Position numbers and translations under genes: made by a program
Source of the DNA: JBFMHP01 sp964557295
GTDB taxonomy: Bacteria > Pseudomonadota > Gammaproteobacteria > RBG-16-57-12
Assembly (NCBI GenBank): GCA_964557295.1
Contig: CAZKZP010000026.1
Span: 1-40,042 of the forward strand
Direction: 5' to 3'
DNA: 40,042 nucleotides
Notes under the pieces: generated by a model
Told to the model about the DNA's origin: nothing
What the model saw: the letters and a program-made list of their open reading frames with translations, nothing else
The model's database searches: none
Shown: positions 23,401 through 31,009 of the stretch, one piece after another
How the letters are laid out: the number at the start of each line of letters is the position of its first letter
Position numbering within the stretch: the stretch's first letter is position 1

Positions 23401-24467
23401 GCGACAAGAGCGAAATGGAAATGGAGTTCGAGTTCCATCGCAACGAAGCGGACATGGCGAAGCAGAAGCTCGCCGAGGCGGTGGCGGAGCTGAAGGAAAT
23501 GCGCAAGCAGCGCGATGTCGCCGCCAAGGCCCCGGCGGCGGGCGATGATTTTTCCAAGTCGCTGCTGCAGATGCGGGAAGCCCGGCAGGATCGGTTAAAG
23601 GTGGTACCGGCCGCGTCCGCGCCGACTGCCCCGGCGCCGGGGCGTGGGCCGCAACCCGAACCGGCGGCGCCGGCGGTCGATCGCGCCCAAGACAAGCTGG
23701 CGGAGGAACTGCAGCTCGCCGAGTTGCGCGCGAAATTCCAGAAGACCAGGCAGGACGACTCGGCGCGCGGCATGTTCGCCCAGGTCAAGTATCTGGTCCT
23801 GGGCGTGGCGGCGATCGGCGTCGTTTTCGGACTCTGGCGCCTTGCGCAGGTCGATGCCGATCTGCTCAACGAGGACTTGAAACAGACCCTGGTCAAGGAG
23901 CATGTAATCGAGGGCGGGGTCATTGAGTCCCAGCAGGCGATGCCCAAGCCGGAGGTGGTCAAGAAACCCGTCGCTAAGCCGGAGGACAAGTCCACGATTG
24001 CGGAAAATCGGCCGCAGCCCGCGCCGGGCGAGACACGTGCAGCGGCGGAGATGAAGGCATCCAAAGCCACCGCCCCCGCAAAGGTCACGGAGGCCGGCGC
24101 CGTGCAAAAGCCAGCGAACAACAAGTCGGCGTCGGTCGTGGCGGAGCCGAAATTGGCGCCGCCGGCGGCTGTTGCACCGCCAGTGCCCGCGCCGCTGCCG
24201 GTGAAAGCGCCGGAAACCCATCAGGCGGTTGTGCCGCACGAAAACCCGGCGCCTGCGCCTGAGGCGGCCGACACCCCGCCCGTCAAGGCAACGGAGGCAG
24301 CCGTGTTGCCTGGGCCGGGCGCTGAAGAAGGCGCCGCGCTGCCGGTGGCGGCCGCGCCCGCTCAAGCCGCGGTGGAGCCGAAGAGCGAAGCCGCTCCGGT
24401 GAGCGCCGTGGCCGAAGAACCCGCGCCCAAGGAGTCACCGATAGACTTGCCGGCGTACGCTGATTGA
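20421..24467 (+). CDS. Giant cNMP-binding / rhodanese / coiled-coil membrane protein
   Basis: 1348 aa from ATG 20421 (MGAASKLEDISIISDL), chosen for the GAGG about 11 bases upstream; the frame upstream is basic and unlike a natural N-terminus. Domains in order: a degenerate cyclic-nucleotide-binding domain (about 10-110); a second, canonical one (about 150-255) with PGDAFGEEALIANNPRSATV, including the phosphate-binding Glu and Arg; a rhodanese domain (about 260-350) with Cys314 in VCEDGKKSS; about 700 residues of coiled coil rich in Ala, Glu, Gln, Lys; one membrane helix (YLVLGVAAIGVVFGLWRL, about 1122-1142); and a Pro/Ala/Lys-rich tail of about 205 residues, probably periplasmic. Short cNMP-rhodanese proteins are common in these bacteria; a fusion to a long coiled coil is unfamiliar to me. 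Function unknown; it may couple a nucleotide or sulfur signal to an envelope scaffold. Confidence 0.85.
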   Translation: MGAASKLEDISIISDLVPLNRLERGKLQELASKSVIREFKSGELVFKAGDNDSHLIYLLSGAIDFMDKTSVVEKITAQDKRCREPIAQAGARQYTAKVKAAGTTVLFVDAGLYDFLANWSDGGGMQVDEIQMTEGGDWMGGILMNQGLLKLPPDSIQALMSCVEPVELKNGETVIKQGEIDNHYYIITKGRCSVSRYPEKGVPEVQLAILGPGDAFGEEALIANNPRSATVRMLEDGQLLRLKHNDFMRLIKGSFVKYLTYNDAMALKDKGGIVLDIREPEVAKKNPLGINMPLAIVRQKENTLERGKKYIAVCEDGKKSSVAAFLLSQKGLSVYVLKDGIGGQRSEAQASGAAAKPAEAAQAPAPANDPLLRAERKFAEAMFYASNLEKERDKLQDEIATLKKEIDYIQYQKDLAEDRVTKSDQAAEGVTQEQAQKLQDELAQAQAAHDKLRAELQQVQAAFTAYKTQAETEKQALRGDLQAADGKAGLLQQRDQELNAVALREREAQAKVQALEARIAAMAGELASAQRNAQGGMEQSKLLAEKEGRVAELEARSDALSEQLAREKGRVAELQRQIEDERRQAKALAEGQHAADKEKDALAAQLAQAQSQIEEQVARYGILKAEMSQKIGALDLQYQDALKAQESEHAAALTAYGPLQEKNAALSAQIEQLQRDHAARQRELAELNATIADLTALADTSGRETAVFKEQAAAHLIKLNELEARFAAERAELETVRLTQEQEIAALKQQAGSVQTVMAEAEAKIQGAAARHAEEIARLNAGMAELAGLSAAQQAQIVALEQSIAQRNEAAAALEHKRQELEHKIAAVGGEAQVLRKDLAQAREEFAAKREEASRLELRLQQSEQARNDAVQWGEFVEKARDGLTKENQQLNFEVQKLKAKAGHGAAAVDEAEIQGYRETVDRLEQELKARAQQVAGLEGKTAELSCTLEQVQRQWREAQAQAAEGAREDVEALRAEWQATLERERARAEKALRDKSEMEMEFEFHRNEADMAKQKLAEAVAELKEMRKQRDVAAKAPAAGDDFSKSLLQMREARQDRLKVVPAASAPTAPAPGRGPQPEPAAPAVDRAQDKLAEELQLAELRAKFQKTRQDDSARGMFAQVKYLVLGVAAIGVVFGLWRLAQVDADLLNEDLKQTLVKEHVIEGGVIESQQAMPKPEVVKKPVAKPEDKSTIAENRPQPAPGETRAAAEMKASKATAPAKVTEAGAVQKPANNKSASVVAEPKLAPPAAVAPPVPAPLPVKAPETHQAVVPHENPAPAPEAADTPPVKATEAAVLPGPGAEEGAALPVAAAPAQAAVEPKSEAAPVSAVAEEPAPKESPIDLPAYAD

Positions 24468-24508
24468 TAGGCCGCTGAAGATTCGCGGTGCCTTCCCGCC
24501 ATACTAAC

Positions 24509-24550
24509 CCTAGCCATGACAAAGCTGAATGAGGCTTTGTCATGGCTAGG
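24509..24550 (+). terminator. Perfect 17-bp hairpin after the giant gene
   Basis: Arms CCTAGCCATGACAAAGC and GCTTTGTCATGGCTAGG with an 8-base loop. It has no T-tract on the plus strand, so it is either a Rho-independent-like pause or mRNA-stabilising structure, or a small palindromic repeat. It lies between the giant gene and the squalene synthase-like gene. Confidence 0.45.
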
Positions 24551-24611
24551 TGATAAGTGAGGCGGCGCAATCCGTGGTATGGTAATGGGCAAATCCACGG
24601 TATTGCGCTGC

Positions 24612-25661
24612 ATGTCCGATTCTCCGTCTTCCGCCAAGCTCGATCCGCCAACCTTGAACGCGATCCTCAAAGACGTTTCGCGCTCGTTTTATCTGACGAT
24701 CCGGGTGTTGCCGGCGGAGATGCGCGCGGTGGTGGGCATCGCCTACCTGCTGGCGCGGGCGGCGGACACCATCGCCGACACCGCCCTGATTCCCGTGGAT
24801 CAACGCCTGCGGTTGTTGCGCGAATTCCAGGCGCTGAATGGCGCGCCGCTGTCGTGGCCGGCGCCAATGGCGGCGACGCAACACGCGACCGGCGAGCGTG
24901 CCTTGCTCGCGCGTATCGACGAAGTTGTCACGCTGCTGCGCAGTTTGCCGGCGCCGGACCGGGCCGATGTGCGCGCCGTGCTCGCCACCTTGACCGAGGG
25001 CATGGTGTGGGATCTCGACTACTTCAGTGCGGCGGGAGATGTGGTGAAGGCGCTGCCCGCGCCGGAGGATCTGGAGCGCTACACCTATCTGGTCGCCGGT
25101 TGCGTCGGTGAGTTCTGGACGCGGGTCACCCTGCGTCACGCGCGCGCCCTGCGGGCCTGGGACGCACAACACCACATCGCGCTCGGCATCCGTTACGGCA
25201 AGGCCTTGCAGTTGACCAATGTGTTGCGCGACATCCGGACGGATCTCGCCATTCAGCGTTGTTATCTGCCGCAGACGCAGCTCACGGCGCACGGATTGAC
25301 GCCGGCGAGTTTGCTCGATCCGGCCGCGGCCGGTGCCGCGCGGCCACTGCTGGCGCACTGGACCGGCGTGGCGCTCGAGTATTATCGCGATGCCGAGGCC
25401 TACGCCCTGGCCATCCCGCGCCGCTGCGTGCGTCTGCGGCTCGCGGCCTTGTGGCCGATGCTCATCGGGTTGAAGACACTCGCCCGCCTGGCCGCCCATC
25501 CCCACTATCTCAGCGCAACGCGACCGGTCAAGATCCGGCGCGCCGAAGTATACGGGATTCTGCTCTATTCGCTCCTCACCGTCTTTTCCAACCGTCTGCT
25601 GCGCCGCTGGCTGCGGCGGCTGCGCGCGGACGTTCACACGCGCATGGCGCGTCACGCCTGA
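24612..25661 (+). CDS. Squalene/phytoene synthase-family enzyme
   Basis: Head-to-head prenyltransferase of about 349 aa, most likely joining two farnesyl diphosphates to squalene. Signatures: SRSFYLTIRVLPAEMRAVVG and LARAADTIADT (first Asp motif DTIAD), then YLVAGCVGEFWTRV, and LQLTNVLRDIRTDL (second Asp motif). The overall look is of the one-enzyme squalene synthase group (as in Methylococcus), not the HpnC/HpnD pair, but this is by eye. ATG 24612 (MSDSPSS) is preferred; ATG 24579 is possible, and neither has a strong ribosome-binding site. A hydrophobic stretch near the C-terminus (EVYGILLYSLLTVFSNRLL) may bind the membrane. No hopanoid or carotenoid genes are visible beside it. Confidence 0.85.
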   Translation: MSDSPSSAKLDPPTLNAILKDVSRSFYLTIRVLPAEMRAVVGIAYLLARAADTIADTALIPVDQRLRLLREFQALNGAPLSWPAPMAATQHATGERALLARIDEVVTLLRSLPAPDRADVRAVLATLTEGMVWDLDYFSAAGDVVKALPAPEDLERYTYLVAGCVGEFWTRVTLRHARALRAWDAQHHIALGIRYGKALQLTNVLRDIRTDLAIQRCYLPQTQLTAHGLTPASLLDPAAAGAARPLLAHWTGVALEYYRDAEAYALAIPRRCVRLRLAALWPMLIGLKTLARLAAHPHYLSATRPVKIRRAEVYGILLYSLLTVFSNRLLRRWLRRLRADVHTRMARHA

Positions 25662-25673
25662 AGCGAGCGACAC

Positions 25674-25687
25674 TTGACCTGGATCAA
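25674..25687. promoter_or_regulatory. FNR/ANR-type binding site upstream of the hemerythrin gene
   Basis: TTGACCTGGATCAA matches the FNR/ANR/DNR half-site pattern TTGA(T/C)-N4-ATCAA in 9 of 10 fixed bases. Its centre is about 71 bases before the hemerythrin ATG. If the site sits at -41.5, transcription would start near 25722, with TTCAAT (25711-25716) as the -10. This suggests oxygen- or NO-responsive activation of the gene downstream. Confidence 0.6.
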
Positions 25688-25751
25688 TGCCGGCGGCGCC
25701 TGATCCGGGTTTCAATGATCAGTAAAGCCATCATCCCCTGTCGGAGGCGCC

Positions 25752-26171
25752 ATGCTCGATTTCAACCACATCCCCAGGGTCGCCGTGGAGTTCATGAACG
25801 ACGACCACCGGAAACTCACGCTCCTGCTCAATGCACTATCCGCGCAGATGGCCTCCTATGAGGAGGTCGACGGCGGTCCGGAGCGCGTTGCCCGCGCCTT
25901 GGAGGAGGTGCTGGCGCACAGCCGTGCGCACTTCGCGCACGAGCAGGACTTGATGGAGCGCTATGAATTCCCGCCCCATCACTGCCATCGCGGCGAACAC
26001 GAGCGCGTGCTGGCCGAGATGGAAGGTGAATTGGCGGCCTGGACTGCATCGCGTGATCTGGCGCGACTCAAGCGCTATGTGGGGGCAACCGTGCCGGCGT
26101 GGTTCGTCAATCACCTGGAGACCATGGATATGGTCACGGCGATGTTTCTGGCGCAGCAGGGCGTTGAATGA
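25752..26171 (+). CDS. Bacteriohemerythrin
   Basis: 139-aa non-heme di-iron protein that binds oxygen reversibly. Iron ligands are recognisable in order: FMNDDHRKL (His), HSRAHFAHEQDLM (His, His, Glu), HCHRGEHERVL (His, His) and WFVNHLETMD (His, Asp). It is close to the normal single-domain length, with no fusion to a chemoreceptor or cyclase. GGAGG lies about 7 bases before ATG 25752. The FNR/ANR-type site upstream suggests induction at low oxygen, fitting an oxygen-scavenging or delivery role. It converges on the DUF7931-like gene 54 bases downstream. Confidence 0.93.
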   Translation: MLDFNHIPRVAVEFMNDDHRKLTLLLNALSAQMASYEEVDGGPERVARALEEVLAHSRAHFAHEQDLMERYEFPPHHCHRGEHERVLAEMEGELAAWTASRDLARLKRYVGATVPAWFVNHLETMDMVTAMFLAQQGVE

Positions 26172-26225
26172 ACGAGCCGCGAGGCCGACAGCTTGCCGAA
26201 AAACTTCCTCTCCTTCAGCAAGCTG

Positions 26226-26738
26226 CTAAATGTTCAGCCGGCGCAGGTATGGATCGATCTCGCTGTGCAGCCAGACCTCGCCGAAGAATTTCGCGTATTC
26301 CTTGGCCTCCATCGGTGATTTGAAGTTCAGCACACCTTCGTAACGGTCGGCGTCGATGCGCCGGAGCAGGCCGATGCCGTCGGCGATCAGAAAACACTGA
26401 CGCTGCGCCTTGTAGTCGGCGTTCGGGGTGCGCAGGGTGATCTTGCTCGGCAGGCGCTGGGCGAGATAGATCAGGCGGTGGCCGTTTTTCACCGCGTGCG
26501 AGGCGTCCTGCACCAGGATGCGGATGTGACTGCGCGCGTGGCGGAGGGCCAGTTGCTTGACCGCTTCGATGAAGGCCGGCGTGTCATAAAGCGCCTTCTC
26601 GAGATTGGGGGTGAAGATATCGAGCGTGCTGCGCGCCTGTCTTGCCAGGGCGAGGGCGGCGGCGCGGTTGTCCGCGCTGCTTTCCAATTTGAGGCGTGCA
26701 TCGCTTTCCCCGAGTTTGAGCTCTGAGATATCCTGCAT
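26226..26738 (-). CDS. DUF7931-like protein
   Basis: 170 aa, cytosolic, no signal or membrane segment. Blocks such as LDIFTPNLEKALYDTPAFIE, HIRILVQDASHAVKNGHRLI, QCFLIADGIGLLRR and YAKFFGEVWLHSEIDPYLRR recall the gammaproteobacterial family DUF7931, which has a phospholipase D-like fold pattern but lacks a clear HxKxxxxD catalytic motif here (only HAVKNGHRLIYLAQ). Function unknown. It is transcribed divergently from the TatD-linked radical SAM gene, with about 130 bases between the starts. Confidence 0.65.
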   Translation of the reverse strand: MQDISELKLGESDARLKLESSADNRAAALALARQARSTLDIFTPNLEKALYDTPAFIEAVKQLALRHARSHIRILVQDASHAVKNGHRLIYLAQRLPSKITLRTPNADYKAQRQCFLIADGIGLLRRIDADRYEGVLNFKSPMEAKEYAKFFGEVWLHSEIDPYLRRLNI

Positions 26739-26868
26739 GGGTCTGCCTGCCGGTAGGTATGTCTGTCTAAAGTAAAGCAGAAAACAGCGGCGGGTAGAAC
26801 CGCCGGATGCCGGTCGCGCCGCTCATGTTACACTGGTCCCAACTCCGGGTATTGCAGGGTGTTATGTC

Positions 26869-27486
26869 ATGGAAACCGAACTCGTCGAAAAGCAAATCAT
26901 TGCCTACTCGCTGCACGGCAATTGTTATCTCAATATCACCAACCGGTGCACGCTGCGCTGCACCTTTTGTCCCAAGTTCAACCAGATCTGGGAGGTGCAG
27001 GGCTACGACCTGCGCGCCCGGCATGAACCGAGCGTGGAGGAGATCCTCGCGGCGGTGGGGGATCCTGCGCGGTTCAAGGAGGTCGTCTTCTGCGGCCTGG
27101 GCGAGCCGACGCTGCGCCTGGGGGTGTTGCTGCAAGTGGCCGAGCGGCTCAAGGCCCAGGGCGCGCGGATTCGTGTGAATACCGATGGCCTGGCCAGTCT
27201 CATCCACGGGCGGGACATCCCGCCGGAGCTCAAGGGCAAGGTCGATGCCTTGTCGATCTCGCTCAATGCCCATGACGAAATCACCTACAGCCGCCACTGT
27301 CGGCCGCTCAAGGCCGGCGCCTATCAATCCCTGATGGGCTTTATCAGCAGCGCCAGCCGCCACATCCCCGATGTCACGGTCACCGCGATCAATGGCCTGG
27401 CAGGGGTGGACATGGGCCTGAGCCGCCAGCTGGCCGAGCAACTGGGCGCGAAGTTCCGCCAGCGTGAGCTGGATGAGGTGGGCTGA
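26869..27486 (+). CDS. TatD-linked radical SAM protein
   Basis: 205 aa. It has the 4Fe-4S cluster motif CX3CX2C at Cys27, Cys31 and Cys34 (NRCTLRCTFCPKFN), then the glycine-rich SAM-binding EVVFCGLGEPTLRL and strand/helix elements IRVNTDGLA and VDALSISLNAHDE of the partial TIM barrel. The length and sequence fit the short radical SAM family found with or fused to TatD nucleases; no tatD gene is in this window. The substrate is unknown. ATG 26869 has AGGGTG about 8 bases upstream. Confidence 0.8.
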   Translation: METELVEKQIIAYSLHGNCYLNITNRCTLRCTFCPKFNQIWEVQGYDLRARHEPSVEEILAAVGDPARFKEVVFCGLGEPTLRLGVLLQVAERLKAQGARIRVNTDGLASLIHGRDIPPELKGKVDALSISLNAHDEITYSRHCRPLKAGAYQSLMGFISSASRHIPDVTVTAINGLAGVDMGLSRQLAEQLGAKFRQRELDEVG

Positions 27487-27579
27487 GCGATACTCGAGTT
27501 CCGTTGTCACCTCGAATTGAGCAGCCCAATAAAAGACTATATTCTGGTGGGCTCGGCGGCCATACCGCCGATCCGATAG

Positions 27580-27591
27580 GGTATCGATACC
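27580..27591. promoter_or_regulatory. 12-bp palindrome at the ECF sigma start
   Basis: GGTATCGATACC is a perfect palindrome ending 6 bases before the sigma-factor ATG, in the place where the ribosome-binding site should be. It could be an operator or a small hairpin that limits translation. A second short dyad CGGCGG / CCGCCG lies at 27554-27570. Confidence 0.3.
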
Positions 27592-27597
27592 AACGGC

Positions 27598-28173
27598 ATG
27601 AAAATCAGTCTATTTTCGCGCTTCAAAAGCGATCAGCCCAGCTTCGAGGAACTGCTCGCCCCGCATGTCGAGCGGCTCTACCGCTTGGCCTTCCGCTATT
27701 GCGGAACCCAGCACGATGCCGAGGATCTGGTGCAGGATCTGCTGGTCAAGCTCTATCCGAAATACAAGGAACTGCTGCTGCTGGAGAAGCTCGGCCCGTG
27801 GCTGGTGCGCTCGCTCTACCATCTCTATATCGATGTCTATCGCCGCCAACGGCGCTCGCCGCTGGAATACGGGCTGGAGGAATCCACCGAAATGGCCGCC
27901 GATCTCGACCGGCCCGACTACCGGCTGGAATACACGGAATTGCAGCGCGAGATCCAGGCGGCCTTGGAGAAGATGAGTGATGATCACCGCATCCTGCTGA
28001 TCATGCACGATATCGAGTCATATTCGCTGCCGGAGTTGGAGGAGATCCTGGAGGTGCCGATCGGCACCCTGAAATCCCGCCTGCACCGCGGCCGCAACAA
28101 GCTAAAAGATTTACTCAACAAGGGAACCATCAGCGAAGATCGGGCGTTATTGATATTGCAAGGGGCACGGTAA
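27598..28173 (+). CDS. ECF-type RNA polymerase sigma factor
   Basis: 191 aa, RpoE-like. Region 2 spans about residues 24-53 (VERLYRLAFRYCGTQHDAED then LVQDLLVKLY), with core-binding and -10-recognition elements. A variable linker follows, and region 4 spans about 130-172 (LPELEEILEVPIGTLKSRLH then RGRNKLKDLL) with the helix-turn-helix. No extra C-terminal domain. The stop TAA shares its last A with the ATG of the following anti-sigma gene (TAATG), indicating translational coupling. The probable regulon would include the secreted protein downstream, though no ECF promoter motif was identified. The signal sensed is unknown. Confidence 0.92.
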   Translation: MKISLFSRFKSDQPSFEELLAPHVERLYRLAFRYCGTQHDAEDLVQDLLVKLYPKYKELLLLEKLGPWLVRSLYHLYIDVYRRQRRSPLEYGLEESTEMAADLDRPDYRLEYTELQREIQAALEKMSDDHRILLIMHDIESYSLPELEEILEVPIGTLKSRLHRGRNKLKDLLNKGTISEDRALLILQGAR

Positions 28174-28879
28174 TGAACTGTAAGCAATTTGTAGATCACC
28201 TTGATGACTATGTTGATGGTAGCCTGCCTCCTGAGCAATCTCAGGCGTTTGAGCTGCATTCAGCGAGATGCAGTGACTGTAACCAGATCTTGACGGAACA
28301 TCGGGAGCTGTTGGTGGCCTTAGGGGGGATGCCTGCTCCCTCGATGCGTCCGGGTTTTTCTGCGCAAGCGCTCGTGGGGGCGGCGCGGCGCAGACGGTCA
28401 TACGGATTCGCGGCGGGTTTCGGGACTGCCGCGAATCCGTATGACCGTNNNNNNNNNNCAGCCAGACTGCCGCGGCCGCCAGTCTGGCTGTATGGTTGGT
28501 GGTCGGCGGCTGGTTGCCGAGCAGCGATCCGGCCGTGGATGGCGACATCTCGACAGTAGTACTTCGCTTGGACCAGGAGAGTACCGTCAACATAGCTTTT
28601 TTTGCGCCTAAACAGTTCGAACATGCCCGCCTGTCGATTCGTCTTCCGGCGAATCTGGAGGTTCCACGGCTGCCCGGTCAACGGGAGATCGCCTGGGATG
28701 TCACGCTCAAGGAGGGGGCCAATGTATTGCCGTTGCCGCTGCGGGCTATCGATATCGCTTCCGGCAACATCGTCGCCAGTATCGAGTCCGGGAGCCGGAA
28801 GAAGGTCTTTCAGGTCCAGGTTCAGGTATTGAGCGGTGAGCAGTCACGGATCGGGGTGAGTCCGGAGCCGGTGGCTTAA
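28173..28879 (+). CDS. Zinc-binding membrane anti-sigma factor
   Basis: Inhibits the co-encoded ECF sigma factor. The cytoplasmic N-terminus carries a ZAS-type zinc motif: Cys3, His29, Cys33 and Cys36 (LHSARCSDC). One membrane helix follows, then a periplasmic domain (STVNIAFFAPKQFEHARLSI, LPLPLRAIDIASGNIVASIE) that would receive the signal. The 10-N gap at 28449 breaks the frame. The 10 bases GACTGCCGCG occur at 28424-28433 and 28465-28474, and collapsing them (removing 28434-28474) yields one frame of about 221 aa whose helix reads TAAAASLAVWLVVGGW. The start overlaps the sigma stop by one base. Confidence 0.85.
28449..28458. other. Assembly gap inside the anti-sigma gene
   Basis: Ten N flanked by fold-backs. 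The left side has ACGGTCATACGGATTCGCGG (28393-28412), whose inverse complement follows at 28429-28448. The right side has CAGCCAGACTG (28459-28469), whose inverse complement CAGTCTGGCTG follows at 28480-28490. The repeated GACTGCCGCG is the true junction, and merging it restores the coding frame. This looks like an assembly artefact at contig ends. Confidence 0.8.
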
Positions 28880-28985
28880 ACCGCCAGGGCTTCGTCAGAG
28901 TGAGTGTTTTGCGGCGTCGCAGGTATAATGCGGGCGTCATCTGTAGCAAGTCGAGTCAATGGGCCGCGTGTTTGGAGTGCCGTCA

Positions 28986-29381
28986 ATGAAGATGTCGAAG
29001 ATTGTATTCATCACCGCCAGCCTGTGGGCAGCCATGGGTCCGGCGCAGGCGCGGGATGATTATGATCTGGACGATGTCACCATGCAGGTGCTGGAGGACT
29101 TCGTCGCTGAGAAAGGCGAGGATCGCGTCCGCATCATCGAACTGCCCGCTGCCGTTAGGGGGGAGCATAATTCCTCCCGCGAGCGGGATCCAACGCGCGG
29201 CGAGGGTCGCGAGGGTGACAGAGACCGCACACAGGAGCGCGATGACGATCATGATTCGTCGGATGACAGCTTCGAGCGCGACTCGGGCGACCGCGATGAA
29301 GACCGCGACGAAGACCGCGACCGGGAGGATTCTGGTGATCGCGATGACGATGATGACCGGTATGATCGCGACAGCAATTGA
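28986..29381 (+). CDS. Secreted Asp/Arg-rich low-complexity protein
   Basis: 131 aa from ATG 28986 (MKMSKIVFITASLWAAM), with GGAG about 9 bases upstream. A signal peptide ends at AQA before RDDYDLDD. A short ordered segment (DVTMQVLEDFVAEKGEDRVR then IIELP) is followed from about residue 58 by low-complexity sequence built of alternating Asp, Arg, Glu and Ser (DRDEDRDEDRDREDSGDRDD). The tail could bind metal ions or polyanions, or simply be disordered. Family not recognised. It lies 106 bases after the anti-sigma gene on the same strand, so it may belong to the sigma regulon. Confidence 0.65.
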   Translation: MKMSKIVFITASLWAAMGPAQARDDYDLDDVTMQVLEDFVAEKGEDRVRIIELPAAVRGEHNSSRERDPTRGEGREGDRDRTQERDDDHDSSDDSFERDSGDRDEDRDEDRDREDSGDRDDDDDRYDRDSN

Positions 29382-29606
29382 GTCCCCGTCGTTCCCCGAG
29401 CACCCCTGAACACCTGCCTTTGCACGATCGCGCCTGCCTCGTGCGTTCATCCCCGATGAATTCCCAGATCCGCCGTGCTTCGAGGCACGGTGTTAGCTTT
29501 TCGCACCACTCCGCGTGCTCGACGGCGGGTGTCGATGTGGTGTGCATACCGGCGTTTTGAGTTATTCTAAATTTCTCTGAAAACTCATGATCGACCGGCC
29601 ATCTTC

Positions 29607-30929
29607 ATGCCCTGGAAGAAGTACGTGTATCTTGTTTGCGGCGCCCTGCTGCTGTGCCTGCTGGCCGGATCGGTCTTTGCGGCGGCGGGCGCCGGTGATG
29701 ATGCGTATGCCCGGGGGCTTGCCGCCATGCGCGCCGGGAATTTTGCGGAGGCGATCCGTCACTTGGATGCGGCGCAAAAAGCCGGCATTCGGCACACCCG
29801 GCTGCATTACAACCGCGGGGTTTGTCTCTACCGGCTCGGCCGTTACGAGGAGGCCGAATTGTCCTTCGAGGCCGTGGCCATGGATGCGTCGATGGCCCCC
29901 GTGGCCTATTTCAACCTCGGCTTGATCAGTGAGCGTCGCGGGGATGCGGCGCGGGCGCGCCAGTGGTTCGAATACGCATTGCGCGAGGCCGGCGATGAGA
30001 ACCTGCGGACCCTGGCACGCAGCAAGCTGGCCGGCCTCGGCGCACCGGCAAGCGCCCCGAGCCATGCCAGCCGCTGGTCGGGCGAGTGGTCTGCGGCGCT
30101 GGGATATGATTCCAACGTTGTCTCGGCCAGCGATGAAGGGGGCGGGGCCAGCGGCGCGGGTGATTCCTATCTCGATCTCTACGGTTCGGCCGACTTTGTG
30201 CTGCGGGGTACCAAGCGGGACGGATTTACGCTTGGAATGACCGCGGAGCTGACCGATTATCAGGACTATGACGAAGATTACCGCGCGTTGGGTGCCAACC
30301 TGTTCTATCGTCATCAGGGAGCGGTCTGGGGCGGCCGGGCGGGCGCGCTGGTCGAGCAGAGTCATTTCGGTGACTTTGATTATCAGCGGAAGACCGCGCT
30401 GCGCCTCAAGGCGGAGCGCGAGCTTTCAGCGCAGCGCCGGCTGAGTCTGGGCTACGACCATATCCGTTTGGACGATCTCGATCCGTACTTCAGCTATCTT
30501 TCCGGTACCAGCCAGCGATTCCGGATCGATACGGCCTGGGCGCTCCCGGACTACACCCTGCGCGCGGGTTATGCGCTGGAACTCAATGACCGCGAGGACC
30601 TGACGGAAGGCATGGCCTTCACCAGTTACTCGCCCACGCGCCATAGCCTGGGCGCCGGTCTCGGGTTTGATCTTCCGGCCAATTGGACGGCCAGACTCGA
30701 CGCCGATTATCGCTACAGCCGCTACAACGACGCCGGCCGCGATACGGGCGGCAACGACCTCGGGCGCCGCGAAGATCATCGCTGGCGCGCCACGGCCCGC
30801 CTCGGCCATCCCCTCGGCCGCGGTCTCGATGTGGTGTTATGGTGGCGCTATCTCGACAACGAATCCAATGTGGCGCAGCGCAGCTACCACCGGATGTTGA
30901 TGACGCTCGGGCTGGAGGGGAGGTTTTGA
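29607..30929 (+). CDS. TPR plus outer-membrane beta-barrel protein
   Basis: 440 aa. A signal peptide (YVYLVCGALLLCLLAGSVFA) is followed by about three tetratricopeptide repeats (AYARGLAAMRAGNFAEAIRH, LHYNRGVCLYRLGRYEEAEL, AYFNLGLISERRGDAARARQ; residues about 30-140). From about residue 155 to the end the protein shows alternating strands typical of an outer-membrane barrel (WSAALGYDSNVVSAS, DGFTLGMTAELTDYQDYD, TARLDADYRYSRYND), closing with a terminal Phe (LGLEGRF), the outer-membrane insertion signal. The layout resembles the Slam/DUF560-type barrel with periplasmic TPRs and the YDSNV-type motif of related surface proteins, but the specific family is uncertain. It may present or export a surface component. 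Confidence 0.75.
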   Translation: MPWKKYVYLVCGALLLCLLAGSVFAAAGAGDDAYARGLAAMRAGNFAEAIRHLDAAQKAGIRHTRLHYNRGVCLYRLGRYEEAELSFEAVAMDASMAPVAYFNLGLISERRGDAARARQWFEYALREAGDENLRTLARSKLAGLGAPASAPSHASRWSGEWSAALGYDSNVVSASDEGGGASGAGDSYLDLYGSADFVLRGTKRDGFTLGMTAELTDYQDYDEDYRALGANLFYRHQGAVWGGRAGALVEQSHFGDFDYQRKTALRLKAERELSAQRRLSLGYDHIRLDDLDPYFSYLSGTSQRFRIDTAWALPDYTLRAGYALELNDREDLTEGMAFTSYSPTRHSLGAGLGFDLPANWTARLDADYRYSRYNDAGRDTGGNDLGRREDHRWRATARLGHPLGRGLDVVLWWRYLDNESNVAQRSYHRMLMTLGLEGRF

Positions 30930-31009
30930 GCGGGGTCCCGCGCGTCCGGATCACGAGCCGAGCAGCAGCCACCCGCGTTTCCATTTCGTCATGACCTCGA
31001 GCAGCCTTT

